NCBI RefSeq assembly: GCF_002080415.1
Contig: NZ_CP020474.1
Span: 2,183,501 to 2,247,500, forward strand
DNA: 64,000 nt
Direction of reading: 5' to 3'
From: Roseovarius mucosus
GTDB lineage: Bacteria; Pseudomonadota; Alphaproteobacteria; Rhodobacterales; Rhodobacteraceae
Shown here: one piece after another, positions 9,078 to 17,377 of the stretch
Layout: each line of letters starts with the position of its first letter
Position numbering within the stretch: the stretch's first letter is position 1
Made by a program: the position numbers and the translations under genes
Notes under the pieces: generated by a model
Database searches by the model: none
Seen by the model: only the letters and a program-made list of their open reading frames with translations
What the model was told of the DNA's origin: nothing

Positions 9078-9309
9078 ATGCAAGTGCCTAAATATTGCTC
9101 GATTTTGGGGGCGGCGATTGGGGTGGAATTCGACCTTCAGAGTTTAATCACATGCGGCTTGGGCCGAGATTGCGCGGTCTTCTTTGAAAATACCTTAGAA
9201 ACACACCGCCGCCGTGCGGGTGATTTTGGGCTGCATGGCCTTTGCTCAATACGCCATCGTTCCACAGACCGCAGAGACGCTCTGCCGACAACGAAACGGG
9301 GCGCAGGGT

Positions 9310-9984
9310 TCAAGCGCTGATATCACTTGAAAGCAAAGCGAGTACTGCTTGTGTCACGTGCCTTTTTCGCTCTGCCAAAAACTCCGGTGATGACATATCC
9401 ACGCCAAAGGTTGCCGTGAGAGTGAATCTGTTGGTGATGTGAATGAAACTGAGGCCCAGAATTGTGAGGTAGAGATTAAGCGCATCTGGCCGATACGGAA
9501 ACTCGCCCGATGCATGACCTTGCGAAATCAGCTTATCTATCTTGGCGATGAAGGGTGCTGATGCTGTTCTGATCGAGTCGGCAATATTGACCGCTGCGCG
9601 CCCCTTGTTGAGGTTCTCATTGATGATCATGCGCGGGAAACTTTGGTTTCTTAGCATGTAGTCAAAGGTGAAATGCGTCAGGGCGATGATTGCTTGTTTC
9701 GGGGGCAGATTCCAGAAATTCGCAGAGGCTTCGCTGCTGCGCAGATGTTGGTAGACACGTGTCAGAGCGGCAAGGTAGAGGCCATCTTTGCTTTCGAAAT
9801 AATGGTACAGCATCCGGATATTGCAGCCGGCTGCGCGGACAATATTCGTTGTGCTCGCGCCAGCATATCCGTGCTCGCAGAACTCTTCGATCGCTGCGAG
9901 CAATATCTTCTCTTTGGTTTGCGATGCGCTTCGACCTTCACTTCTGGGCGCGACCTCTGGGACTGCTGAAATTCTATTGCTCAT
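9310..9984 (-). CDS. TetR-family transcriptional regulator
   Basis: A 224-residue regulator with a TetR helix-turn-helix near the N-terminus (KEKILLAAIEEFCEHGYAG, TTNIVRAAGCNIRMLYHYF) and a long helical ligand-binding C-terminal region. The ATG at 9984 is preceded by GAGG. It sits between the leftward ABC / amidohydrolase operon and the rightward gamma-glutamyltransferase / TRAP / amidase genes, and three copies of a shared inverted repeat lie upstream of these units. It is therefore the likely local regulator of both arms and of itself. The effector is unknown; the imported substrate or a breakdown product is the natural guess. Confidence 0.9.
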   Translation of the reverse strand: MSNRISAVPEVAPRSEGRSASQTKEKILLAAIEEFCEHGYAGASTTNIVRAAGCNIRMLYHYFESKDGLYLAALTRVYQHLRSSEASANFWNLPPKQAIIALTHFTFDYMLRNQSFPRMIINENLNKGRAAVNIADSIRTASAPFIAKIDKLISQGHASGEFPYRPDALNLYLTILGLSFIHITNRFTLTATFGVDMSSPEFLAERKRHVTQAVLALLSSDISA

Positions 9985-10045
9985 GAGCGTTCCTCGGTGA
10001 TTGGCCCAGCCCATCATAAACAGATTTTGTTTGCAGGGAACTATA

Positions 10046-10063
10046 AGTAATAGTTGACTTACT
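10046..10063. promoter_or_regulatory. Putative TetR operator 2 (AGTAA-N8-TTACT) in the divergent promoter
   Basis: Sequence AGTAATAGTTGACTTACT, with the same half-sites and spacing as the site at 9060. It lies between the divergent TetR and gamma-glutamyltransferase-like genes, 62 bases upstream of the TetR ATG and 50 bases upstream of the proposed start of the other gene. A possible -35 hexamer TTGACT lies inside it, so binding would block transcription. Confidence 0.62.
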
Positions 10064-10113
10064 ATTTTAACCCATGCCTCTTATTTCCAAGTGCTCACTT
10101 AGAGGTGAAGAGA

Positions 10114-11700
10114 TTGCTAAGCACAGCATTGGGATTTAACGGCGCATTCAGTGCCCCCCACCGAGCGGCAGCCTTGGCGGGGCGGGATGTGCTGAATGCA
10201 GGCGGCACTGCGATTGAGGCAATGGTTGCCGCGGCTGCAAGCATTGCGGTCACATACCCCCATATGAACGGCATCGGAGGTGATGGGTTCTGGCTCATTC
10301 ATCGGCCGGGAATGGCGCCTGTCGGAATATCGGCCTGCGGTCGGGCTGCCTCTTTGGCTACGCCCGGTTGGTATGCCGCGCAGGGCGTAACAGGTGCAAT
10401 CCCTGCGCGGGGTGCCTTGGCCGCTCTGACAGTGCCGGGCACGATTGATGGCTGGGCCAAGGCGCTGGCACTGGTGCCGGACCGACGCCGGATGCCGCTA
10501 AAGGATCTGCTTGGTGCCGCGATTTCGCAGGCTCGTGACGGAATCGCAGTCACCGGCAATCAATCTCGTACGACCTTGGAAAAGCTGGATGGGCTCAGGG
10601 ATGTGCCGGGCTTTGCCGAAACCTATCTGGTCGGGGGCAGGCCGCCTGCGCCGGGGCACAGACTGCGACAGTCAGCTCTCGGGGATACGCTCGCCCGTTT
10701 GGCAGAGACCGGGCTGGACGACTATTACCGTGGCGAGATTGCACAGACCCATGCCGCCTTTCTGGGCGCAAAAGGTAGCCCGCTGCGACTGGAGGATTTC
10801 AACGCCTTCTCGGCAGAGCTGGTGACACCGCTCACAACGCAGATTGGTGCGGGGCAACTCTGGAACATGACGCCACCCACGCAGGGGATTTCATCGTTGA
10901 TGATCCTCGCGATATTTGACCGGCTTGGCGTGACCAAGGCAGACGGCCTTGAACATCTGCATGGATTGGTCGAGGCCACAAAGCAGGCCTTTATTCAGCG
11001 CAATGCAGAGCTTGGCGACCCTGACTTTATGGAGCGCCCAGCCCAAGACTGGCTGCACCCGGATCATATAGCCGACCTTGCGGGCCGAATTGATCCTGCG
11101 CGGGCCTTGCCTTGGCCGCACCCGGCAAAGCCGGGCGATACAATCTGGATGGGCGCGGCGGATTCAGAGGGAACGGTTGTCAGCTTCATTCAATCCGTGT
11201 TCTGGGAATTTGGCTCTGGGCTGACTTGCACCGATACGGGTGTTTTCTTTCAGAACCGAGGCGCGGGTTTCTCGTTGGACGCTGGTCCAAATCAATTGCG
11301 CCCTCGCGCGCACCCGTTTCACACCCTCAATCCCGCACTTGCCGCGCTGAACGATGGCCGCATCATGGCCTATGGCACGATGGGGGGCGAGGGGCAGCCA
11401 CAGACGCAAGCGGCAGTCTTCACGCGCTACGCAGTTTTCGGTCAAGACCTACAGCAGGCGGTCAGCGCGCCGCGCTGGCTCTTGGGCAAGACCTGGGGTG
11501 AAACAACCACGACGCTCAAACTTGAGGACCGCTTTGATCCCTCTCTTGTCGCGGGTCTACGTGCGGTCGGTCATGACATCGAGATGATTGCCCCATGGTC
11601 CGATCTTGCTGGGCACGCAGGGGCCGTGGTGCAGCATTGCACAGGGCTGATGGAGGCCGCGAGCGATCCGCGCGCTGATGGTGCGGCCCTTGCGTTCTAG
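10114..11700 (+). CDS. Gamma-glutamyltransferase-like Ntn-hydrolase
   Basis: About 528 residues of the gamma-glutamyltranspeptidase family, which self-cleaves into two subunits and transfers or hydrolyses gamma-glutamyl groups. NAGGTAIEAMVAAAASIAV and HMNGIGGDGFWLI mark the large subunit. The predicted nucleophile is Thr343 in GDTIWMGAADSEG, aligned with Thr391 of the E. coli enzyme; the usual TTH is TIW here. WEFGSGLTCTDTG follows. There is no signal peptide, so it should act in the cytoplasm. The start is uncertain: the TTG at 10114 has GAGGTG six bases upstream, a GTG at 10105 is possible, and no in-frame ATG fits. It is the first gene of the rightward arm of the TetR island. Confidence 0.85.
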   Translation: MLSTALGFNGAFSAPHRAAALAGRDVLNAGGTAIEAMVAAAASIAVTYPHMNGIGGDGFWLIHRPGMAPVGISACGRAASLATPGWYAAQGVTGAIPARGALAALTVPGTIDGWAKALALVPDRRRMPLKDLLGAAISQARDGIAVTGNQSRTTLEKLDGLRDVPGFAETYLVGGRPPAPGHRLRQSALGDTLARLAETGLDDYYRGEIAQTHAAFLGAKGSPLRLEDFNAFSAELVTPLTTQIGAGQLWNMTPPTQGISSLMILAIFDRLGVTKADGLEHLHGLVEATKQAFIQRNAELGDPDFMERPAQDWLHPDHIADLAGRIDPARALPWPHPAKPGDTIWMGAADSEGTVVSFIQSVFWEFGSGLTCTDTGVFFQNRGAGFSLDAGPNQLRPRAHPFHTLNPALAALNDGRIMAYGTMGGEGQPQTQAAVFTRYAVFGQDLQQAVSAPRWLLGKTWGETTTTLKLEDRFDPSLVAGLRAVGHDIEMIAPWSDLAGHAGAVVQHCTGLMEAASDPRADGAALAF

Positions 11701-11791
11701 AGGTTCAGCGAGTGCCCAAAAAGCAATCACCGTGCCGTTTTCCGGGGCAATAGTCTTTTAGCCCGCAGCCAAAAGGACACCAGAATTGCAA

Positions 11792-11809
11792 AGTAATTGT
11801 GCCCTTACC
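11792..11809. promoter_or_regulatory. Putative TetR operator 3 (AGTAA-N8-TTACC)
   Basis: Sequence AGTAATTGTGCCCTTACC. It matches the sites at 9060 and 10046 at nine of the ten half-site bases and shares AGTAAT-x-G and CTTAC with both. It lies 57 bases upstream of the TRAP binding-protein ATG, the expected place for an operator of the TRAP / amidase operon. Confidence 0.55.
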
Positions 11810-11865
11810 AAGTGTCGCTCACAGATTCGCGCGTCAGACAGAAACTTGTCCTACAGGAGAACGAA

Positions 11866-12867
11866 ATGAATAAGAGAAAGATTACAATTGGTTGCCTTAC
11901 TGCACTTGTGCTGAGTATGACATCGACTGTCGCTCTCGCAGAGGTCATCAAGTTTCACCATGACCTGCCAGACACCTCGGCACAGCACAAAGGTGCTGTA
12001 AAATTCAAAGAGCTTGTAGAGGCCGCATCGAACGGGGCCTATGAGGTTGAAATCTATGCCAACAACGCGCTTGGCGACGATGTTGAGGTTGCGCAGCAAA
12101 TGCAATTTGGTGCGGTACAGGCTGCGCCCATTCCCACTGCCAAGCTTGCGAACTTTAGCCCGTCATTGCAGTTGATCGACCTGCCTTTCCTCTTTCCGTC
12201 AGTCGAGGCGACCTATGCGCTGCTCGATTCAGAAGAGGTTGGCGGCGCGATGCTCAAATCGCTTGAAGAGTCGGGTTTCGTGGGCGCAAAATTCTGGGAA
12301 TCGGGATTTAAACAGCTGACCTGCAACCATCTCGTCAGCAAACCCGAAGACTATGTTGGGCGCAACGTCCGCGTGATGGAAAGCCCGCTTCTGATCGCTC
12401 AGTTTGAAGCCTTGGGTGCAACGGCCATCCCCGTGGCCTTTTCCGAAACCTACACGGCGCTTCAGCAGGGCGTGGTAGAGTGCCAAGAGAATCCGATCGT
12501 ATCAATCAACTCGATGAAGTTCTACGAAGTGCAGGACTACATGATGTTGTCGAACCACGGCTATATCGGGACCGCGTTCATCTTTTCCAAGGTGTGGTTC
12601 GATGCGCAGGCCCCCGAAATGCAAGACATACTGATGACCGCCGCGCGTGAGGCCGGCGATTACCAACGCCAGGTTTCGGCAGAGGACAATGGGCGCCTGC
12701 TTCAGGAAATCATTGATGCGGGCACCACCGAAGTGGTCGAAATGACACCGGAACAATTGGCCCTCTTCGCAGAGGCCATGCAGCCGGTACACGAGAAATT
12801 CGCAGACCGTATCGGCAGTGATCTACTCGAGGCGGCTTATGCCGAGATCAACTCCTTCTCCAAGTGA
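11866..12867 (+). CDS. TRAP transporter solute-binding protein (DctP family)
   Basis: A 333-residue periplasmic binding protein. Its Sec signal peptide ends at VALAEV, and the mature part begins IKFHHDLPDTSAQHKGAVKF. The DctP signature region includes YANNALGDDVEVAQQMQFG, the ligand-arginine region GRNVRVMESPL and the SETYTALQQGVVECQENP segment. It captures a substrate with a carboxylate for the DctQ / DctM membrane pair. ATG at 11866 with AGGAGA upstream. A strong hairpin follows directly, as is common after binding-protein genes. TRAP ligands are usually organic acids; the amidase and gamma-glutamyltransferase neighbours suggest an acid that also carries an amide nitrogen. Confidence 0.94.
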   Translation: MNKRKITIGCLTALVLSMTSTVALAEVIKFHHDLPDTSAQHKGAVKFKELVEAASNGAYEVEIYANNALGDDVEVAQQMQFGAVQAAPIPTAKLANFSPSLQLIDLPFLFPSVEATYALLDSEEVGGAMLKSLEESGFVGAKFWESGFKQLTCNHLVSKPEDYVGRNVRVMESPLLIAQFEALGATAIPVAFSETYTALQQGVVECQENPIVSINSMKFYEVQDYMMLSNHGYIGTAFIFSKVWFDAQAPEMQDILMTAAREAGDYQRQVSAEDNGRLLQEIIDAGTTEVVEMTPEQLALFAEAMQPVHEKFADRIGSDLLEAAYAEINSFSK

Positions 12868-12877
12868 TCTGATGCAA

Positions 12878-12904
12878 AAGGCCCTGTCGGTATGACAGGG
12901 CCTT
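12878..12904 (+). terminator. Hairpin between the DctP-type and DctQ-type genes
   Basis: A perfect 11-bp stem AAGGCCCTGTC/GACAGGGCCTT with a 5-base loop starts 10 bases after the binding-protein stop. The following T-tract is weak, so partial termination or 3'-end protection is more likely than a full stop, letting the permease genes be expressed at a lower level. Confidence 0.75.
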
Positions 12905-12996
12905 GGGATCGGCCCTAGGCACGCTGGGCTTTGCGGGCCGATCCACGTGCTTGGGCTGAGCCCCGGCTTTTTGACCCGTCAACAAGGACTTTGCCG

Positions 12997-13509
12997 ATGC
13001 TGAAATGGCTGACACGGATCGACGCCACGCTGACATTTCTGGAACGTACCTCAGTCGCACTTCTACTGCTGGTTGCCGTTATAATCTTGGTCGCAGACGT
13101 TGCATTGCGTGCGTTCTTTGGTGTCGCGCTCGCTTGGGCGGCTGAGTTGACCCGTTATTCCATCGTCTGGCTTGTGTTTATCGGCGGGGCGATTGGGGCC
13201 CGCTCTGGGGCGCATATCTCGATTGATGTGCTGGGGGCTATTTTGCCGCCCGGCATGGCGCATCGTTTGGCACAGATCGCAGCGCTGATTGCCGCTGGCA
13301 CCACGGCGATGCTGGCCTGGTATGGCTGGACCCTTGTCAGCCAGATGAAACAGTTTGGCCAAACATCCGCGTCGCTCGAATGGCCCATGTGGGTTGTCTA
13401 CCTCGCCATTCCGACGGGGTGCACGCTCATGTCGGTGCGGTTTGTCCAGAACGCCTTGTTACTGTCAAAAGATGCGCGCCGTCTGACGGCTGCTCAAAGT
13501 ACAGCCTAA
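12997..13509 (+). CDS. TRAP transporter small membrane subunit (DctQ family)
   Basis: A 170-residue protein with four predicted membrane helices and the DctQ signature LAWAAELTRYSIVWLVFIGG followed by GARSGAHISIDVL. It forms the small half of the sodium-coupled TRAP permease together with the next gene. I took the ATG at 12997, with AAGGA upstream, rather than an earlier start at 12931 inside the intercistronic region. The stop is 10 bases before the DctM-type gene. Confidence 0.93.
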   Translation: MLKWLTRIDATLTFLERTSVALLLLVAVIILVADVALRAFFGVALAWAAELTRYSIVWLVFIGGAIGARSGAHISIDVLGAILPPGMAHRLAQIAALIAAGTTAMLAWYGWTLVSQMKQFGQTSASLEWPMWVVYLAIPTGCTLMSVRFVQNALLLSKDARRLTAAQSTA

Positions 13510-13519
13510 GGATACCCAG

Positions 13520-14812
13520 ATGCACGCCATTTTCTTTGGATCCCTCGTTGCTCTGCTTCTTGTGGGTGTTCCCGTCTTTGTCGTGTTGCTGTTGCCTGTG
13601 ATGGTGGCGCTGGAAACCACGACTTCGACTCCGCCTGTGCTCATCATTCAGCGATTGTTTTCCGGCATTGATAAGTTTCCGCTGATGGCGATCCCGTTTT
13701 TCATCTTTGCGGGCAATATCATGGCGCAGGGCGGAATTTCCAAGCGCCTGATAAGATTGGCAAATGCCTTGGTGCGCCCGTTGCTGGGCGGATTGGGGAT
13801 CACAACTGTTACAAGTTCGATGTTCTTTTCCGCGATCTCGGGCTCTAGCCCCGCAACCGTGATCGCGGTGGGCAAGATCATGCTGCCTGCCATGGAAAAG
13901 GAAGGATACAAACGCTGGTTTTCCATCGGCCTGCTGATGAGCTCCGGATCCATGGGCATCATTATCCCGCCGTCGATTTTCATGATCGTCTATGGCGCGG
14001 TCACGGGCGTGTCGATCGGGGCACTGTTTCTGGCGGGCGTAGGCGCAGGATTGGTCTATGGTGTGGCGTTCATCGGCGTTTGCGTTTTGTACGCAAGGGC
14101 CACAGGCATGGCCCGCGAGGCGCGCTGGGACACGACCGAGATACTCACTGCGGCGCGTGGATGTTTCTGGGGCCTTGCCACGCCGTTCATCATTCTCGGG
14201 GGCATCTATGGGGGCATATTCACCCCGACAGAAGCGGCGGCAGTCGCGGTGATCTATGCCGTCTTGGTTTCGGCCTTGATCTACCGCGAAATGACCCTGT
14301 CCGACATTCTTGATTCAGCAGTCGACAGTGCGATCACGACGGCGCAAGTCATGATCATTATCGCTGCGGCCTCAGCCTTTGCTTGGTATCTGACGACCTC
14401 GGGCGTCGCCAGCGGACTTACAGGCTTGCTGGCGGGTATCGGCAATAACCCGATTTACGTTCTATTGACGATCAACTGCCTCATTCTTTTGGCTGGCATG
14501 GTCCTTGATCCGAATTCGATCATCATCATCCTTGTGCCGTTCATCGTACCCGTGGCCGTTGCGGCGGGTATTGATCCCATTCATCTGGGCATCGTTCTTG
14601 CGGTCAACGCGGCAATCGGCATGTTCACGCCGCCCTTTGGGCTGAACCTCTTTGTTTCGGGGGCGCTTGGCGTGAGTTTCAACGAAGCCATAAAGGGCGC
14701 GTTGCCTTTCATTCTGGTCGGATTGATCGCCCTGTTCCTGATCACCTATGTACCGATCACGTCGCTCTGGCTGCCTGCGCAGTTCTACCCGAATATCTCA
14801 ACAACCTTCTAA
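13520..14812 (+). CDS. TRAP transporter large membrane subunit (DctM family)
   Basis: A 430-residue, about twelve-helix permease. Family landmarks are FPLMAIPFFIFAGNIMAQGG, SAISGSSPATVIAVGKIMLP, GIIIPPSIFMIVYG and the late FTPPFGLNLFVSGA. It carries out sodium-driven uptake of the solute delivered by the DctP-type protein. AAGGA precedes the ATG. The amidase gene begins 11 bases after its stop, so transport and hydrolysis genes are co-transcribed. Confidence 0.95.
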   Translation: MHAIFFGSLVALLLVGVPVFVVLLLPVMVALETTTSTPPVLIIQRLFSGIDKFPLMAIPFFIFAGNIMAQGGISKRLIRLANALVRPLLGGLGITTVTSSMFFSAISGSSPATVIAVGKIMLPAMEKEGYKRWFSIGLLMSSGSMGIIIPPSIFMIVYGAVTGVSIGALFLAGVGAGLVYGVAFIGVCVLYARATGMAREARWDTTEILTAARGCFWGLATPFIILGGIYGGIFTPTEAAAVAVIYAVLVSALIYREMTLSDILDSAVDSAITTAQVMIIIAAASAFAWYLTTSGVASGLTGLLAGIGNNPIYVLLTINCLILLAGMVLDPNSIIIILVPFIVPVAVAAGIDPIHLGIVLAVNAAIGMFTPPFGLNLFVSGALGVSFNEAIKGALPFILVGLIALFLITYVPITSLWLPAQFYPNISTTF

Positions 14813-14823
14813 GGAGGCACAAG

Positions 14824-15999
14824 ATGTTGCCGACATGCGACCCATTCATAGCGAGATTTGACAGCCCGCTGAAAGGACAAAGCCCTTCTGGCGCACTTGC
14901 AGGCTTGCGCGTTGGCGTCAAAGACGGGTTTGACATTGCAGGGCATGTAACCGGGGCTGGATGCCCAGAGTGGGGCCAGTTCCACGGCGCAGCGACCGCG
15001 ACCTCTCCTGTCGTGCAGGTTTTGCTGGATGCGGGCGCAGAGCTTATCGGCAAAACCCAGATGGATGAGCTGGCCTATAGTCTGATGGGGGTGAATGCGC
15101 GCTATGGTACGCCCTTGAATCCCGCTGCTCAGGACCGCGTACCGGGGGGGTCCTCCTCTGGCTCGGCGGCCAGTGTGGCTGCCGGGTTGGTGGATATCGG
15201 CCTTGGAAGTGACACCGGAGGTTCCGTTCGTTTGCCTGCATCCTTTTGTGGCGTTTACGGCTGGCGGCCAACCCATGGGCTTATGTCTGGGGACAGTCTT
15301 GTGCCATTGGCACCCAGCTACGATACACCCGGCTTTTTTACGCGTGATCTGATGACCATGGCGACTGTCGCTTCTGTTTTTCAGGATGCGCCTGTGACGG
15401 TGAAGCCGATCAAGTTTTGGTTGCCCTCAGACCTGTGGTCTTTGGCTGAGAGCGGCGTTTCTGCGGCCCTGCGCGATGCACTTCCCGTGGTTGATCATCG
15501 CTCAGACCCAGTTTTGCCAGACGGGGATCTAAGCGACTGGTTAGGGGCGTTCCGTATCCATCAAGGCTATGAAATCTGGCAAACGCTTGGCCCTTGGATC
15601 ACGCAAAACCAACCTGATTTTGGTCCGGGGATACGAGAGCGGTTTGAAACCGCGAGCCGGATCACACGCCAAGACTTTGATCGCGCGGTTGAAAAGCGCT
15701 GCGCCATCCGTGAACATCTTGAAAAGGCGATTGATCCCGCAACGATCCTTGTTTTCCCAACCTCGCCGGGTGCTGCCCCGCTGCGATCAACCCAACAGAG
15801 CGATCTGGAATTGTTCCGCAATGCCGCTTTGACCATGCTCTGCGTTGCAGGGCATGCGGGTTTGCCACAGATCAGCATCCCGCTCGCGACCTATACCGGG
15901 GCGCCGGTTGGGCTGTCTCTGGCAGGGGCGAGGGGGGCGGATCATCTTCTCATCAAGACAGCGCAGATCTTTGAACCAAAGCCACAGGATCGCGCATGA
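14824..15999 (+). CDS. Amidase-signature hydrolase
   Basis: A 391-residue amidase-signature enzyme with the Ser-cisSer-Lys triad visible: the lysine in GVKDGFD, the cis-serine in GGSSSGSAASVAAG and the nucleophile serine in SDTGGSVRLPASF. It hydrolyses an amide to the acid and ammonia in the cytoplasm. At 391 residues it is shorter than AtzE/GatA-type enzymes (about 450-490). A strong AAGGAGG precedes the ATG. Its stop overlaps the start of the AtzH-like gene by four bases. The amidase plus AtzH pairing recalls the last steps of cyanuric acid breakdown, but no ring-opening enzyme is present, so another amide is likely. Confidence 0.93.
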   Translation: MLPTCDPFIARFDSPLKGQSPSGALAGLRVGVKDGFDIAGHVTGAGCPEWGQFHGAATATSPVVQVLLDAGAELIGKTQMDELAYSLMGVNARYGTPLNPAAQDRVPGGSSSGSAASVAAGLVDIGLGSDTGGSVRLPASFCGVYGWRPTHGLMSGDSLVPLAPSYDTPGFFTRDLMTMATVASVFQDAPVTVKPIKFWLPSDLWSLAESGVSAALRDALPVVDHRSDPVLPDGDLSDWLGAFRIHQGYEIWQTLGPWITQNQPDFGPGIRERFETASRITRQDFDRAVEKRCAIREHLEKAIDPATILVFPTSPGAAPLRSTQQSDLELFRNAALTMLCVAGHAGLPQISIPLATYTGAPVGLSLAGARGADHLLIKTAQIFEPKPQDRA

Positions 16000-16397
16000 C
16001 CGAGCTGAGCTATATCAACCGCCCAGAGGTGCACGCCGAAGTGACAGAGGTTTTCTATCGCTACGAGACGGCCCTTGTGACAAATGATGTAGAGACGCTT
16101 GATGCCTTGTTTTGGTCCAGTGATCACACGATCCGGCTGGGTGCCTCTGAAAATCTGTTCGGGCAGGATGAAATTCTTGCATTCCGAAAGGCGCGGCCGG
16201 GTGTGGGCCTTGCGCGCAGTCTTCTGCGCGTGGTCGTCACAACCTTTGGCGATGATTGTGCCACAACGAACGCGATATTCACCCGCGCGGGATGGCCTGC
16301 GTCCCGAACGGGACGGCAGAGCCAGACTCTGATCAAGCTTCCTGAAGTGGGCTGGCAAATTGTCTCAGCCCATGTGTCCATCGTCGATCTTGAGTAG
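15996..16397 (+). CDS. AtzH-like protein (DUF3225, NTF2 fold)
   Basis: A 133-residue single-domain protein with the AtzH family pattern LDALFWSSDHTIRLGASEN, AFRKARPG, VVTTFGDD, GRQSQT and IVSAHVS. AtzH of Pseudomonas sp. ADP is a small decarboxylating amidohydrolase that rescues a dead-end intermediate of cyanuric acid catabolism. Members next to amidases in other bacteria may act on similar unstable carboxylated amides. Its ATG overlaps the amidase stop (ATGA), so the two are translated together. A broken paralogue lies at 8646-8915 in the opposite arm of the island. Function beyond family membership is inference. Confidence 0.88.
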   Translation: MTELSYINRPEVHAEVTEVFYRYETALVTNDVETLDALFWSSDHTIRLGASENLFGQDEILAFRKARPGVGLARSLLRVVVTTFGDDCATTNAIFTRAGWPASRTGRQSQTLIKLPEVGWQIVSAHVSIVDLE

Positions 16398-16598
16398 TCA
16401 GCTTTGGAACGCCTTACTCTCATTGTCGCGCAGCCTATCGTTGGGGTCAGCCTCAGCCTGTGTCGCGAAGACGTGGCAACCCGCGAGAACGACTGGGATG
16501 GCAGGCCAAGGTTTGGAGTGATGGCTTTAGGGTCACGCCATAAGGCGCAGGCGTGAACCCCAGCACCCCGAGAAAATAGCCTTCATCCTCCGACTTCA

Positions 16599-16615
16599 CC
16601 AAGGTGGCACCTTGG
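16599..16615. terminator. Possible convergent terminator hairpin
   Basis: CCAAGGT-GGC-ACCTTGG is a 7-bp perfect stem with a 3-base loop in the 248-base gap between the convergent AtzH-like gene and the ABC ATPase gene. No T-tract follows on either strand, so termination is only a guess. Confidence 0.3.
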
Positions 16616-16645
16616 CATCGTGGACGAGCCGAGCGCGGGGGAACC

Positions 16646-17377
16646 TCAGTTTTGCAGGATTTTTGACAGAAAGTCCTGTGCGCGTTCACTTTCGGGCGCG
16701 TCAAAGAATTCTTTCGTTGGGCGATCCTCTACGATGGCCCCCGCATCCATGAAGACGACACGGTCCGCGACCTTGCGCGCAAAGCCCATCTCATGGGTGA
16801 CTACCATCATGGTCATGCCGTCGTCACGGGCCAGTCCCACCATAACGTCGAGAACCTCTTTGATCATCTCGGGATCAAGCGCGGATGTCGGTTCATCAAA
16901 GAGCATCGCGATCGGGTCCATGGCAAGGGCACGTGCAATGGCGACGCGCTGTTGCTGACCGCCCGACAACTGACCGGGATATTTGGCGACGTGGTCAATC
17001 ATTCCCACGCGCGTCAAGAGCGTCTCGGATCTCGCCTCTGCCTCTTTGCGGGTCCGGCCCAAAACCTTTTCCTGCGCAAGGCACAGATTATCGCGCACGC
17101 TCATATGGGGATAAAGTTCGAAATGCTGAAACACCATGCCGATCTTGGCGCGCAGCTTGGTCAGTTTTGCTCCGCTGCCTGTCACTTCGGCGCCATCCAC
17201 GACGATCCGCCCCTCCTGAACCGGCTCAAGCCCGTTCACACATTTGATCAGGGTGGATTTTCCCGAGCCAGAGGGCCCACAGACCACAACGACCTCGCCC
17301 TTTGCAACTTTTGTCGTGCAATCGGTGAGAACCTTGAAGTCCCCGTACCACTTGCTCACATTTTTCATTTCGATCAT
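16646..17377 (-). CDS. Polar amino-acid ABC importer ATPase (GltL/GlnQ type)
   Basis: A 243-residue ATPase with Walker A GPSGSGKS, Q-loop MVFQHFELYPHMSVRDNL, signature LSGGQQQRVAIARALAM and Walker B MLFDEPTSALDPEM. It powers the GltI / GltJ / GltK-type importer encoded just upstream. Its ATG overlaps the stop of the second permease gene (ATGA), so it is the last gene of the five-gene lyase-transporter operon. Confidence 0.95.
   Translation of the reverse strand: MIEMKNVSKWYGDFKVLTDCTTKVAKGEVVVVCGPSGSGKSTLIKCVNGLEPVQEGRIVVDGAEVTGSGAKLTKLRAKIGMVFQHFELYPHMSVRDNLCLAQEKVLGRTRKEAEARSETLLTRVGMIDHVAKYPGQLSGGQQQRVAIARALAMDPIAMLFDEPTSALDPEMIKEVLDVMVGLARDDGMTMMVVTHEMGFARKVADRVVFMDAGAIVEDRPTKEFFDAPESERAQDFLSKILQN

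Noticed and set aside
8610..9320. A 236-codon plus-strand frame between the binding-protein gene and tetR
   Set aside because: It overlaps the AtzH-like remnant and the operator on the other strand, has no family pattern and no ribosome site.
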